In this document: one piece after another, positions 1-10,800 of the stretch
Numbering within the stretch: the stretch's first letter is position 1
How the letters are laid out: the number at the start of each line of letters is the position of its first letter
Source of the DNA: Excoecaria cochinchinensis
Lineage: Eukaryota; Streptophyta; Magnoliopsida; Malpighiales; Euphorbiaceae
Reading direction: 5' to 3'
DNA: 64,000 nucleotides
NCBI GenBank assembly: GCA_947683425.1
Contig: CANTUQ010000060.1
Location: 868,001 to 932,000 of the forward strand
The notes under the pieces: generated by a model
Databases searched by the model: none
Told to the model about the DNA's origin: nothing
Seen by the model: the letters and a program-made list of their open reading frames with translations, nothing else
Translations under genes and position numbers: made by a program

Positions 1-238
1 TTTTAATTATGAAATTAAATTTATATAATAAATGTAGAATAAAGATTATAAATAAAATTTATATATAAATTATTAATATTATATATAATAATAATTAATA
101 AATATTAGTTATTTAGATATAATTCAATTTTAGAACAATTCGGCACAGTTATATATGATTTTTAGTTCAATTATAAATAAAATATCTGAATTTATTCCAA
201 AAGTTAACGGTAAAATTTAATTCTACTGCAAGCAAAAG
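1..238. other. AT-rich intergenic DNA
   Basis: Very AT-rich sequence with no reading frame, RNA gene or repeat boundary that I can recognise. It ends at the target-site duplication of the hAT-type element that follows. Confidence 0.6.
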
Positions 239-246
239 GTTAACAC

Positions 247-912
247 TAGGGATGAGCATGGTCCGTTAACCGGTTCATGAGTCCAAGTCCATTAACCAGT
301 CCATTAATATCGGTTTTTTGAAATTTCAGTCCATTATAATTAGTCCATCGGTTTCGAATTTTCGAATCGGTTACCCAATATTTTTCGGTTAACTACTATA
401 ATTATAAATATATTCATAAATAAAATTAAAATGTTCAAAATACTTAAAAATTAAATTTTTTTCACTATAATATAACATTTATTGTTGTTAAAATAAAAAT
501 ATTTGGTGGATATAAGCAAATTTATTTTTAAAAATTAATATTTAATAAATAAAAATTTTAACCGGTCCATAATCACTTTTAATTAGATAAATTGTTATAC
601 TTATTAATAGCCAATTAAAAAAACTTAAAAACTTTAAAATAATCAGTATAATGAAAAAAAGTAAATGATCACTTTTAATTAGGATAAATTATTATAAATT
701 ATTAAAAAATTAATAAATTAATTTAAAATTCGATTTCGGTTCGGTTAACCAGTCACATTAGTTAAAAATCATTAACCAGCTAATTAATATCGGTTTTTTC
801 AAAATACTAACAGTTAATCAGTCCATTACAATCGGTTAACCAGTCTATCGATTCGATTTCGAATTTTTTTTTTTCGGTTAACCAAATCCATCGGTTTTTT
901 TTGCTCACCCTA
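247..912 (+). mobile_element. hAT-type miniature element, family A copy 1
   Basis: This 666-bp non-coding element starts TAGGGATGAGCA and ends TGCTCACCCTA, so the ends are an imperfect terminal inverted repeat. It is flanked by a perfect 8-bp direct repeat GTTAACAC (239-246 and 913-920). Eight-bp target duplications with TAGGG/TGAGCA-like termini are the hallmark of the hAT superfamily. The interior is AT-rich and contains many short copies of the motif ATTAACCGGT or its variants. There is no transposase frame, so it would depend on an autonomous hAT element for movement. Related copies lie at 6260, 39746 and 52515. Confidence 0.85.
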
Positions 913-920
913 GTTAACAC

Positions 921-1186
921 TGCTATTTGGTTCTATTTTTTTTTTTTTTAATGGAAAGATCACACTTGTGTACTTCCTTATGTTGGACTGCCTAAAACGC
1001 ACCGTTTCATCCAGCCTAAAACGCATCGTTTGAGGGGGAAAAAATGCTGATTCCGGTCACCGCCACTTCAAAAGAAAATCCCCAATTTATCAGGTAGTTC
1101 CTGTAGCTCCTCTTCTACCAAGTAGCACGCGAAGAAGACGAGGAATAATCCCTTTTATCGTCTTCGCTACAGTCAGTACCACAACA
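921..1186 (+). promoter_or_regulatory. NDUFS8 upstream region with paired 17-bp motif
   Basis: This segment lies between the hAT element and the NDUFS8 start codon. Two near-identical 17-bp copies, CCTAAAACGCACCGTTT (991-1007) and CCTAAAACGCATCGTTT (1015-1031), are spaced 24 bp apart start to start. They are probably promoter elements. The 5' untranslated region probably begins between about 1060 and 1140. Confidence 0.45.
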
Positions 1187-4100
1187 ATGGCTGCGATCGT
1201 AGCTCGCAAGTCTCTCTCCGCGCTTCGTTCTCGTCAGCTTGTGAGCGCTTTTTGCTCTATCTTTCGCTCTTTTTATTTCAATTTCTGTCTTTAGGAAAGG
1301 GTGAAATCTATGATATTTCGATTGTTGTGGCTGTTAGTATCTACAACTCGATGCTAATATTCGTTTTCTTTTTGGTTTTAATTTCTTCTGTGTATTTTTA
1401 TTTTAATTTGTGATTTGATTTGTAATTTTCTGGATTGTTTGGTAGATTTGAATAATTTTGTATTGCAATGAATTTATTGATTGAAATTTAACTTGATATT
1501 CTTTCAAAATTTAATGTCTCCTCGATTTGAAAGAACTTGATCGTGTTTTATTGACCACCTTTGTTGTTGAATTTTTAGTGCCTAGCATCAGGTGAATTTG
1601 ACTAAAGGTTTTTGGGCTGTTACATGAATTTATGGTTCTACTAGTACAATGCATTGCTGTTTGCTCTTTGTTTTGGGGCTATAGAAAAATGATGTTCGTT
1701 TTTCTTTTTTTTTTTTTTTTCCTTCTTCTTCTTCTTCTTCTTCTTCTATTTTTAATTTTATTTGGTTTACTGTAACCTACTGGTTTAGGTGCCACCATAG
1801 CTGATGAATGGAGATTTTTAAGTTCTTGTTTTGGTGCATTTCTTCCTTTCATTTGTGTGGTTGGTTGCCATAGGATGTTAGAACCGGAGGTTCTAATATC
1901 AACCGTGATGCTTTGTGATTCAAGCAAATGTTGTACATGTACCTTGGGCGTCATGGCTAAGTTACTCTCACTTTTATGATCTTTGGGTGAAGGTTATTTT
2001 AACAGTTCTTTTGTTGGATGATATGCTAGATACTATTGGGTAACTCTTTTGGATTTGTAATGTTAGTAGTATGCCTTTATCTTCGACCTTTCTAGTGTTT
2101 TCGTTAAGGGCCTATAGATATTAATATAACTTAAATGATATTACTCTTTTGTTGCTGTTCTGATTTGTTTTGTTGCCAAAATAGTGATCTTTGGCATTTC
2201 CTCTAGAATGGGCAGTTATCTTAATGATTTATGTGTTGCATTTTCTCACTTTTGTTAACACAAAACATTACATAGTAAAATGTTACTTTCATGCTTTGTG
2301 TGCTTAGGCTGTATCAGGGCAAGCTTTGCAGGCTTCACACCAGCATGCACTGCGATCTAGTGCACTTTCATATTCCACCAACAAAGGTTAGCTTTGCTTT
2401 ACCCAGCTTGTCAATCTTGAAGCTAAAAAAAATAAAAATAAATAAAAATGACTCTGTTGGGTTGGCTGGGGATATTGCGTAAAGATTAAGTGAAAATAAT
2501 TCAGTATTATGATAAAAATAAATTTTATTATATGTCAGGTGATTAAAAATTTGTCTTCTGCTTTTTCCTATGTATGAACTTTTCTTACAATTGAAAATTT
2601 AGACAATAAGTGATTTGCATGAATTATATATGGATTACATCATATATTTCTTAGAAGAAAATCTAAAGTTTAAGTGAAAAATTTTTACAAAACAAAAAGG
2701 CAGTGTGTTTGAGTTTGATGAGCAATTTCTGACCGAGAAGAATGGGGAGCAGCCATCTGCATAGAACTTATGACAAAAGAATTTCAAACTAGTATAAAAG
2801 ATGGAAGGTAGTATAAAAGATTGTCTCTGACAGGCTAAATAAAAATGGTCTATTAATATTTCAATTTTATACTCATATGGTACAAATATCAAGCACTATT
2901 TCATGACATGCTCAAATTATCAGTGAAGAGAGTTGGATTGAGTTTAGGCTGTAGGAAGAACCTTCCTCATAGTTTATCCCTAATTACAAAGTTGTTTAAG
3001 TTACAGCAACTGGAAATACCATGCATGATGCAAATCTTCTATTCCTGGACTGCTGTATTTATACCATGGTTCATATTCCTTTTTTTATTTTTTATTATTT
3101 TTTTAATGCATGGTCAATTTGTTTGCGTAGCACAGATGATGAAGAAAGAGAGCAACTTGCTAAGGAGATTTCCAAGGATTGGAGCTCTGGTATTTTTTCC
3201 TTTGAAGTATATGTCTATATTTTGTCCACCTTCATTTCCTATCCTTATGATGAGTAGTTCCTGAGACTTTTGAGTACTTGCAGTTTTTGAGCGAAGCATA
3301 AATACTCTATTTCTCACTGAAATGGTTCGCGGTTTGAGTTTGACATTGAAGTATTTCTTTGATAAGAAAGTTACTGTAAGTCTTCCTAAATGCTGACTGG
3401 ACAACTGACACTGGCACGATATTGGTGGATCAATATATCAACAATATCTTCTTGTGTGCAGATCAATTACCCTTTTGAGAAGGGTCCTTTGAGCCCCCGG
3501 TTCCGTGGTGAACATGCACTCCGAAGATATCCAACTGGAGAGGAACGTTGCATTGCCTGCAAACTTTGTGAAGCTGTAAGAATCGGATTTTATTTACTTG
3601 ACCTAAATTGGATTTGTTTGATCCAACAAAATATGCTGTTAAGAAGCAAACATGCAATGTGCTATTCGTTCTTAGGTTTCTCCAGGTCCCACATCTGTTA
3701 GCATCTTAGTTGGACTATATCAAGCTTCGCCTGATTGTTTATTTTTGGGTTAATGCTTTAGGATGCTGGAAACGACTACAGAAGAATATTATAGTGTAGT
3801 TCTTTTTCCCCCTTTCCTAGTGAGCTGTCAGAGATTTTCTACATCTCTGTTCTGCGGAGCTCTGCTCTCTTCTTTTTTATCTGTAGATGTATGCAGTTCA
3901 AACATATTATTGTCTTTTGTTTAAGGTAGTGAAAATCAATTGGCTGCTGCATCATATGATGAGTGCTTATTATAAATAGTGCAGCATTAACCTACATGAA
4001 ATTTGGCCTCCAATTGGTATTGATGTTCTGTTCTATTCCAGGTATCTTTCAGTCTCGTTTTAGTCAGAAAACAATTAACTTGCCCTTTGTATTTGTGTCA

Positions 4101-4643
4101 TCTAAATATTGACTGCTATTGTAATTCATTGTATACTGCCTCATCTGTTGTATTTAGTGGTCATCTTATGGGGATTGGTTGTTTTGCAGATTTGTCCTGC
4201 ACAAGCCATCACTATAGAGGCTGAGGAACGTGAAGATGGAAGCCGTAGGACAACTAGGTGAGCAGTTTAGTTTTGCCTCTGTTCTCCCTCTTTGCTTCAT
4301 TTCTTTCCTCGCTCATGCAGAAGGATTGATCATGCAGATATGATATTGACATGACAAAATGCATTTATTGCGGATTTTGCCAAGAGGCGTGCCCTGTTGA
4401 TGCAATTGTTGAGGGACCCAACTTTGAATTTGCAACTGAGACTCATGAGGTTAGTAGCATTACCATTACACAACTCAGATGGTTAATGAAGTGATTCTTA
4501 CTTGTTACTAAAGAAAAAGTTTGTCGCTTGAAATTTATGCATTGCAGGAGCTTCTGTACGACAAAGAGAAGCTACTTGAGAACGGGGACCGTTGGGAAAC
4601 TGAGATTGCTGAGAACCTGAGAGCTGAGAGCCTGTATCGCTGA
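1187..4643 (+). CDS. NDUFS8: NADH dehydrogenase [ubiquinone] iron-sulfur protein 8, mitochondrial (complex I TYKY subunit)
   Basis: This subunit belongs to the peripheral arm of respiratory complex I. It carries two 4Fe-4S clusters that pass electrons towards ubiquinone. I read eight exons: 1187-1240, 2308-2386, 3136-3189, 3284-3375, 3462-3575, 4190-4257, 4338-4449 and 4548-4643. All introns are GT-AG and keep frame, giving 222 residues, the length I know for the Arabidopsis protein. Residues 1 to about 44 are rich in Arg, Ser and Ala and resemble a mitochondrial presequence. Cluster motifs are CIACKLCEAICP (Cys 123, 126, 129, 133) and CIYCGFCQEACP (Cys 162, 165, 168, 172). The motif MVRGLSLTLKYFF before the first cluster is typical of the family. 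Intron 1 holds a T-run plus (CTT)n microsatellite at about 1703-1747. The gene appears intact. Confidence 0.96.
1703..1747. repeat. T-run and (CTT)n microsatellite in NDUFS8 intron 1
   Basis: A run of T is followed by about eight CTT units inside the first intron. It is non-coding. Confidence 0.85.
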
Positions 4644-6251
4644 TTGCTTCATACCAGTTGGTACAAAATCTTCACATGGAAAATAAAAGATCTGTATGTG
4701 GATCTTGAATATTGTATTAAAAGTTTTGTGATTCTGAATTATTCCTTATTAAATTTGCTTTTCTTGTTAATGTTGAAAATCTAACAGTCAAGAATTCTGT
4801 TGGTAGAATTTCTAGCATGATGCTAATGAGCTTGTTGCAGTGAATCCAGATGTTGTCATTCTGATTTGGAATTAGCACATTGTAAAGGAGATGAATGTTT
4901 TGATATGAGACCGTTCGATAAAATATTGGCCTGCTGTTGCTCGTTTAAAGTAGATTGTGTTGTGGATATATGCTTGAACCCATTAAAGTTCTTCGCAATG
5001 GCATAATATTGTAATAAAAATCAATCTTTTATTTATTTATTTCGAATTAAGAATATTTTTATGCTGAAAAAACAATATTCATCGAGAGAGATTTTTTTCC
5101 ATAAGTTGAATCTGATCTAAAGATTTCTATAGAGCTACTAGCGAAAATCTTGCAAGGTAAATCGTGTTAACAAGGAGAGAATAAAAGAAAAAAAATGAAA
5201 GGGAAAGGACAGAAGTAAATAGATAAGGGATTTTTACAAAATATATAAAAGAGTAGTGTTTTCAAAATTACTGCCAAATTTTTCTCATTATAAAAATACC
5301 ATTTTTAAAAATATCACTTTTTAATAAGAATCGTATTTATTCACCTACTAAAAATGATAATCCATTAACTCAAAAAAAAATTATTTCATCAATCAAAAAA
5401 TTATCAACAAACTAAAAGTAAGATTAGTGATCATCAATCAAAAAATTAAATTGAATTTATTATTTTGTGTTGAGTTTTCACAAATGTTTTTCATCTTTTA
5501 TTTGCTTAACACATATATATTTTTTGTTGTTTTATTATTCTTGTTTTTATTGAATCAACAAAATCTTAAATTATTTCATTTTTTTCTATTCCTTTGTGTA
5601 GTATTAAAATTCTTACGAAATATTTTAGTATATTAAGATATATCAGTTAATATACCAAATGGTACTGTTGAAATATTATATAGTATTTTGACATATTAAA
5701 ATATACCTACTAATATACCAAGTAATAGTTTTGAAGTATAACAAGGTATACCTATTGGTATCCCAAATGATAGTGTTAAAATCTTTATATAGCACTTTTG
5801 AAAATTAAAGGTGGACCCGCTAGCATACCAAACGATAGTATTAAAAGACATACACTATACTTTATATCCTTTGGTATATAACTAATAGTGTTGAAATCCT
5901 ATAATCAAATGATAATAGGGACAGTTGATTCATTATCTCGATCAGTGTGAGTGAGAATTTTTCCAAGAGTTCAATGATAAGATATAGGTATTTACAGAAA
6001 ATAAATTTTTTTAAATATCTTTAGTAAATAAATACATTATTTTTTAATAGATGGTTTATCGTTTTTAAAATGTTATTGTTTTAAGGCATTTAATTTACAT
6101 TTGATTTTCATTTAGCTGTTAAGTAAATAGTCATATTTCAATATATAAAAAATTATATTTTTAAAAATAAAAGCTTTTAGAAAAATGCATATTGAAAAAA
6201 TATATTTTTAAAAACTCATAAAAAATGATATTCTATGCAATTTTTTTCGAG
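4644..6251. other. Intergenic DNA after NDUFS8
   Basis: The first 150 bases or so are the probable NDUFS8 3' untranslated region. The rest is AT-rich non-coding DNA. It contains the degenerate tandem repeat at 5645-5905. I see no gene; the short open frame near 5427-5636 is low-complexity F/L-rich sequence. Confidence 0.6.
5645..5905. repeat. Degenerate tandem repeat, unit about 45-65 bp
   Basis: Four or five diverged units contain the core ATACCAAATGATAGTGTTGAAAT with variation, beginning near 5650, 5714, 5760 and 5826. Unit length varies, so this looks like an old tandem array. Confidence 0.5.
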
Positions 6252-6259
6252 ATAAGCAG

Positions 6260-7694
6260 TAGGAACGAACATAAACCGATTTACCGGTTTATAAGACAAA
6301 AAAAATTAGCCCATTAATATCGATTTTTTCAAAATATAACAATTAATCAGTCCGTTATAATCGAATAATCAGTTTATCGGTTTCGATTTTTCGGATCAGT
6401 TAACTAATATTTTTTCTATTAACCACTATAATTATAAGATGCTGTAACATCCTATACCCATATGTGATACGGATATTGGATGTCACAGTACTAAACCGAC
6501 ATACACTATCATGCACTTACTAGATCTGTAGTTTTTTTTTTTAACCAATTATGTCATTACTTTAGTTATCTAATTCTATTGACAATATTAGATAAATCTA
6601 TAAACTCATTTTAACTTATTAGCCATTTATGTCATGTCTAGTAATATATAAATAATATTGTATGAACATTATCGTAGCCTAATGATAGTGGGATTCTATG
6701 AATTAAGGACTTATTCCCTAGGTTATCCGTTCGAATCTCACGGAATGCAAAAATACATAAGGGAAAGTATAAAGATCGTGAGAACGGCGCGGTGGCTGTA
6801 GACGCGCAAGAAAGGCCCAACGGGATATGTTTTGGGGATAGCTTTCGGTCGATCCCCACCGGTCATTACAGATGCATTCATAAATAAAATTAAAACATTC
6901 AAAATATTGAAAATTAAAATTTTTTTACTATAATATAATATCATTATTATTAAAATAAAAATTTTTGATAGATATAAATAATTTTATTTTTAAAAATTAA
7001 AATTTAATAAGTAAATAAATTAACGGTACACGATTATTCTAATTAGATAAATCGTAACACTTATTAATCGCCAATTAAAAAAAATACTTGAAAAGTTCAA
7101 AATAATTAATATAATAAAAAAGTGTAATAAAAACATTTAAAAATATGAAATTATTAAAATAAATATATCAAATGCTAACAATTATCTCCTTTTATTTTTT
7201 TTTAAACTTGACACACACTATTTTTATACATATTAAAAATTATAATTTTTTAAATTATTGAATATTTTAGTTAATATATTAATATTATATAACTTTTCGA
7301 ATATATTTTAATTTTTATTAACAAAAAAATGATAAATCAAGAAATAATAATAAATACTCAATATAGACATATTAAATAATTAATAAATTAATAATTTTAA
7401 AAAAAATAAAATATATTTTAAATATATTTTAAAGTAATAAAAATTTAAAAAATATAATTAAATATAAAAATAATGAAATAAAAAATTATAATATATATAT
7501 ATAAATTATAAGAATGTTTATGTATCGATTATCGGTTCGGTTAATCAGTTCATGATAAAAAAAAATTAATTATTAATATTAATTTTTTTTAAATACTAAG
7601 CGTTAATTATTAAAATCAGTTCAATCAATCTATTTTTCGATTTCAGTTGGATTTTTCAATTATCGAGATTTAAAATTTTTTTTCCTCGTCCCTG
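6260..7694 (+). mobile_element. hAT-type element, family A copy 2 (diverged, carries a nested solo LTR)
   Basis: The segment begins TAGGAACGAACATAAACCG and ends with a T-rich stretch followed by CCTCGTCCCTG. These are decayed versions of the termini of the element at 247. The flanks ATAAGCAG (6252-6259) and ATAAGCGA (7695-7702) are a probable eroded 8-bp target duplication. The internal sequence matches copy 1 at several points, for example the ATTATAA...ATTCATAAATAAAATTAAAA stretch. That stretch is interrupted by the LTR insertion at 6443-6870. Confidence 0.65.
6443..6870. mobile_element. Solo LTR nested in the hAT-type element
   Basis: This 428-bp insertion starts TGTAACATCC and ends GGTCATTACA. 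It is flanked by a perfect 5-bp duplication GATGC (6438-6442 and 6871-6875). TG...CA ends with a 5-bp duplication indicate integration by a retroviral-type integrase. No internal domain or second LTR is present, so this is a solo LTR left by recombination, or a very short LTR element. Joining the flanks restores the sequence found in other family A copies. It contains tRNA-like box A (about 6675-6692) and box B (about 6729-6739) sequences. Confidence 0.8.
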
Positions 7695-7702
7695 ATAAGC
7701 GA

Positions 7703-7838
7703 AGCCATACTGGAGCCCAGTCCTAATCAAATCAAACTTGCCCTAGGTCTTGGCTTTTGCATCATCCACCACCGCGCTGGCTGCGGTGAGTTTAGTCTAT
7801 CTGGAACTTGAGTTAGAGAGAACAATCGAATCGCCACA
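7703..7838 (+). promoter_or_regulatory. Short upstream region of the PheRS-alpha gene
   Basis: Only about 140 bases separate the decayed hAT element from the start codon. They probably hold the 5' untranslated region. I see no clear TATA box. Any distal promoter would have to lie within the transposon. Confidence 0.4.
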
Positions 7839-10800
7839 ATGGCCGAGGAGGCCATTTTAAGCTACTTGGAGAATCACGAAGAAATCTCTGATTCCGGCCA
7901 GTTCGCCGCCGAAAAGGGAATTGACCATAACGAGATCATCAATGTCATCAAAAGCCTATACGGTTTCCGCTTCATTGACGCTCTAGTAATTCTGTCAATT
8001 ATATTAATTTTCTATCCATATCTATACTTCTCTATGTATATAATCTCTTGACGCTCCCTATGCCTTTGCAATCAGTTCATATGATAGAAGATTAATTTAC
8101 ATGCTCGGAATGCAAACAGATTGGACTTGGAGCATTAATTTTGAATTGTGTAGTCACGATTATAAGATAGGAGTGTGTGGTGAAGTCTTGTCACAGATGG
8201 AGTTCAATGGAGCAAAATTATGAAATAGAGAAATGTGGATTTACTTTGTAGCTTGTTCATATGGCAGGACATCAAGAAGGAGACATGGGTGCTTACAGAC
8301 GAAGGTAGAAAGTATGCTGTTGAAGGATCGCCTGAAGTACAGCTCTTCTTCGCTGTGCCACCAGAGGGTAGCATTTCAAAGGATGATTTGCAGGTTATCG
8401 TTACTTCCTTTAATTGTGTTTTGTTACATGATCATACGATGCATGATTTTTACTTCCTTCATATGTTTTATTGTCTTTTCTTTCATGGATATGTGCTCGG
8501 TTGAGTTGGCTACCCCGATGTACTGAAATGTTTTGTTGAAACTATTTATTGATGCAGAGGACGCTTGATCCTGCAATATTCAAAATAGGGTGCTCTCAGG
8601 CTGGAAAGAATAAATGGGTAGAAATGGGAAAGCAGATATCAAGGAAGGTACCACTTTCGATGTTTTCTGCAGGATCTTATTCATGTCTTCTTATTGGGAA
8701 ACATATTGCAAAACTTGGCTAAGTTTGTTCTGTATAAAATTGGTTCTAATCTTATGGCATGTCTTTTGGGCTAGTCTGGATGCGATCATTGGCTTGATGG
8801 CATTATCAAAGTTTTTCCTAGGTCCATTTTTTAGCTTCCCTTTCTTTAACACGAAGTATGTTACATACATAAATATCTAGATAGCACTTGTCAATAATTA
8901 CTGCTTCAGTAACTCTTATGATTGGATCTTTAATGGATTTTGAATGTGAGTTTGTGGAATCTTCTCAGTTTCTTAACTACATCCCTGTCGTGCTGTAGGT
9001 TCAACATGTAGAAGACAAAGTGAAGGACCTGCTTTTGCAGATTCAAGATGGAAAGGTTAATGATTGTCTTTAATGCGTTCAATCATCATCTGCTTCACAG
9101 TAGTACTCAAATCATTTAGTGAATTTCTTTTTTCCTGAGTTATTTTTGCATTTCTCAGGCAACTATGATTTTCAAAATAGATCCCTGGTAACAATAGGTA
9201 TTAAATGTTTGTGTTCTGGTTATAGTAGTTGTTGGTGAGGGTGCTCATTAGTTAGGGTGATGGAAGCATGAGTTTGACTTTCTTGTATTTCCCAGTGTGA
9301 TAGGATTGTCCATAAATTTGAACATTTGTGTATATACCTGCATGTAGAAAAGTTATTTATAATGAGCAAAGGGATAGAAGACTGTAAAGTTATTAAATCT
9401 TTGAAATCAGTTTCTCTGTGTATGACGATTGCTGAAAGTGGAAAATGCTTCATACTTCAGAAAATGCTTCATACTTCAGCTTTTCTGTGAAATGTAGAAA
9501 TTACTTGGGATTTGGGGAAGCTTTCGTATGCATCAGGCGGAGTAGCAGCTTATGGTTAGAAAGGGGTTCCTTTAACAAAGATTGTTTAGTAATGGCTGTT
9601 TCTGTCATAGATTTACGCCATTTCTGTCCTCATATGGATGGTTTACTGACACTTTTTAATGTTTTAGTATCAATGTACTAGGGTTCTTACCCAAACCAAT
9701 ATGTATGCATATTTATATGCTTTCTTTGTCATTCTATTTACCATTTCTTTTTTCATGTGTTTTCAGGAAATAGATAAAGACAGCATCAACTCTCTGAAAG
9801 CAAGAAAACTTATTGTCTTACAGTTAATGATCATAATTCGATTCTACTTCATATGTTCTATGCTTGAATATCCTGATTATCTGTGTGATGGTGAAACTTT
9901 TTCTCTGTTTAGAACTTAGTGGTATTTACAAATCATGCTTGTGATCTAGGACATGGAAAGGATACTCAGTTCGTAAAGGTCCCAGTTATGCACTGAAAAG
10001 GAAGAAACCTGCTACTGATTTGACTCGAGAAAATATACAGAGGTACATATATTTTACGTATCTATTTTATTGAATCAAGTATTCATCTTATCCGAGCTTC
10101 CACTTGCTTATTTTACATGCTTTGTGAATTCAAAACATTCTATAAGTTGTGTTTTTACCACCATTACTGGAGCTATGAGGTAAAGATTAAATCAAATGTA
10201 GGCTTATAAATTTAACTGAGGAAGGTGATGATTTGTTTTGCATTATACATGTGCATGCATACACTATGTGGACCACCATGAGATTTGTAGCATCCTATTG
10301 GGATTAGTTTCAATATGAGAAGGCTTTTCTCAATTGGGGTGTTGAACTGGCTTGGATTTTTGGGGATGCTTGTTAAGGCAAGATATAGTTAGGTAGTGTA
10401 TCATTTCTGATTTAACTTTTTGTTTCCGGAAGCGTGTGCTTCATGCTTACCCCGAAAATACTTCTTGGAGGTTATGCCTATGATCATACTTTGATTTGTT
10501 ACCCCACATTTGAGTGCAAATGCGTGAAATGTTTTGGCTTGCATCTAATTTTCTCTTTTTCTTGGTCTCTAATGGAATAATGAAAATATTTTGAGGTGGC
10601 TGTAACTGGCAAGAATTTGCAAATTTTGGATAGCCTCAAAAAATAGCTTGGCATATTTGGGGTAAATTTCAATTGTGGCCATGTGAACATATCGCTAATA
10701 CACACTCTGCCACTTGACTTTGATGTTGCACTTAATTATTCTTAATCTCGCATAAAAATTATTTTTGCTAGCATTCAGTATGAACTTCTCTAGAATGCTG

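Noticed and set aside
1679..1954. Minus-strand frame ending in an Arg/Lys run
   Set aside because: The basic run is the (CTT)n microsatellite of NDUFS8 intron 1 read backwards.
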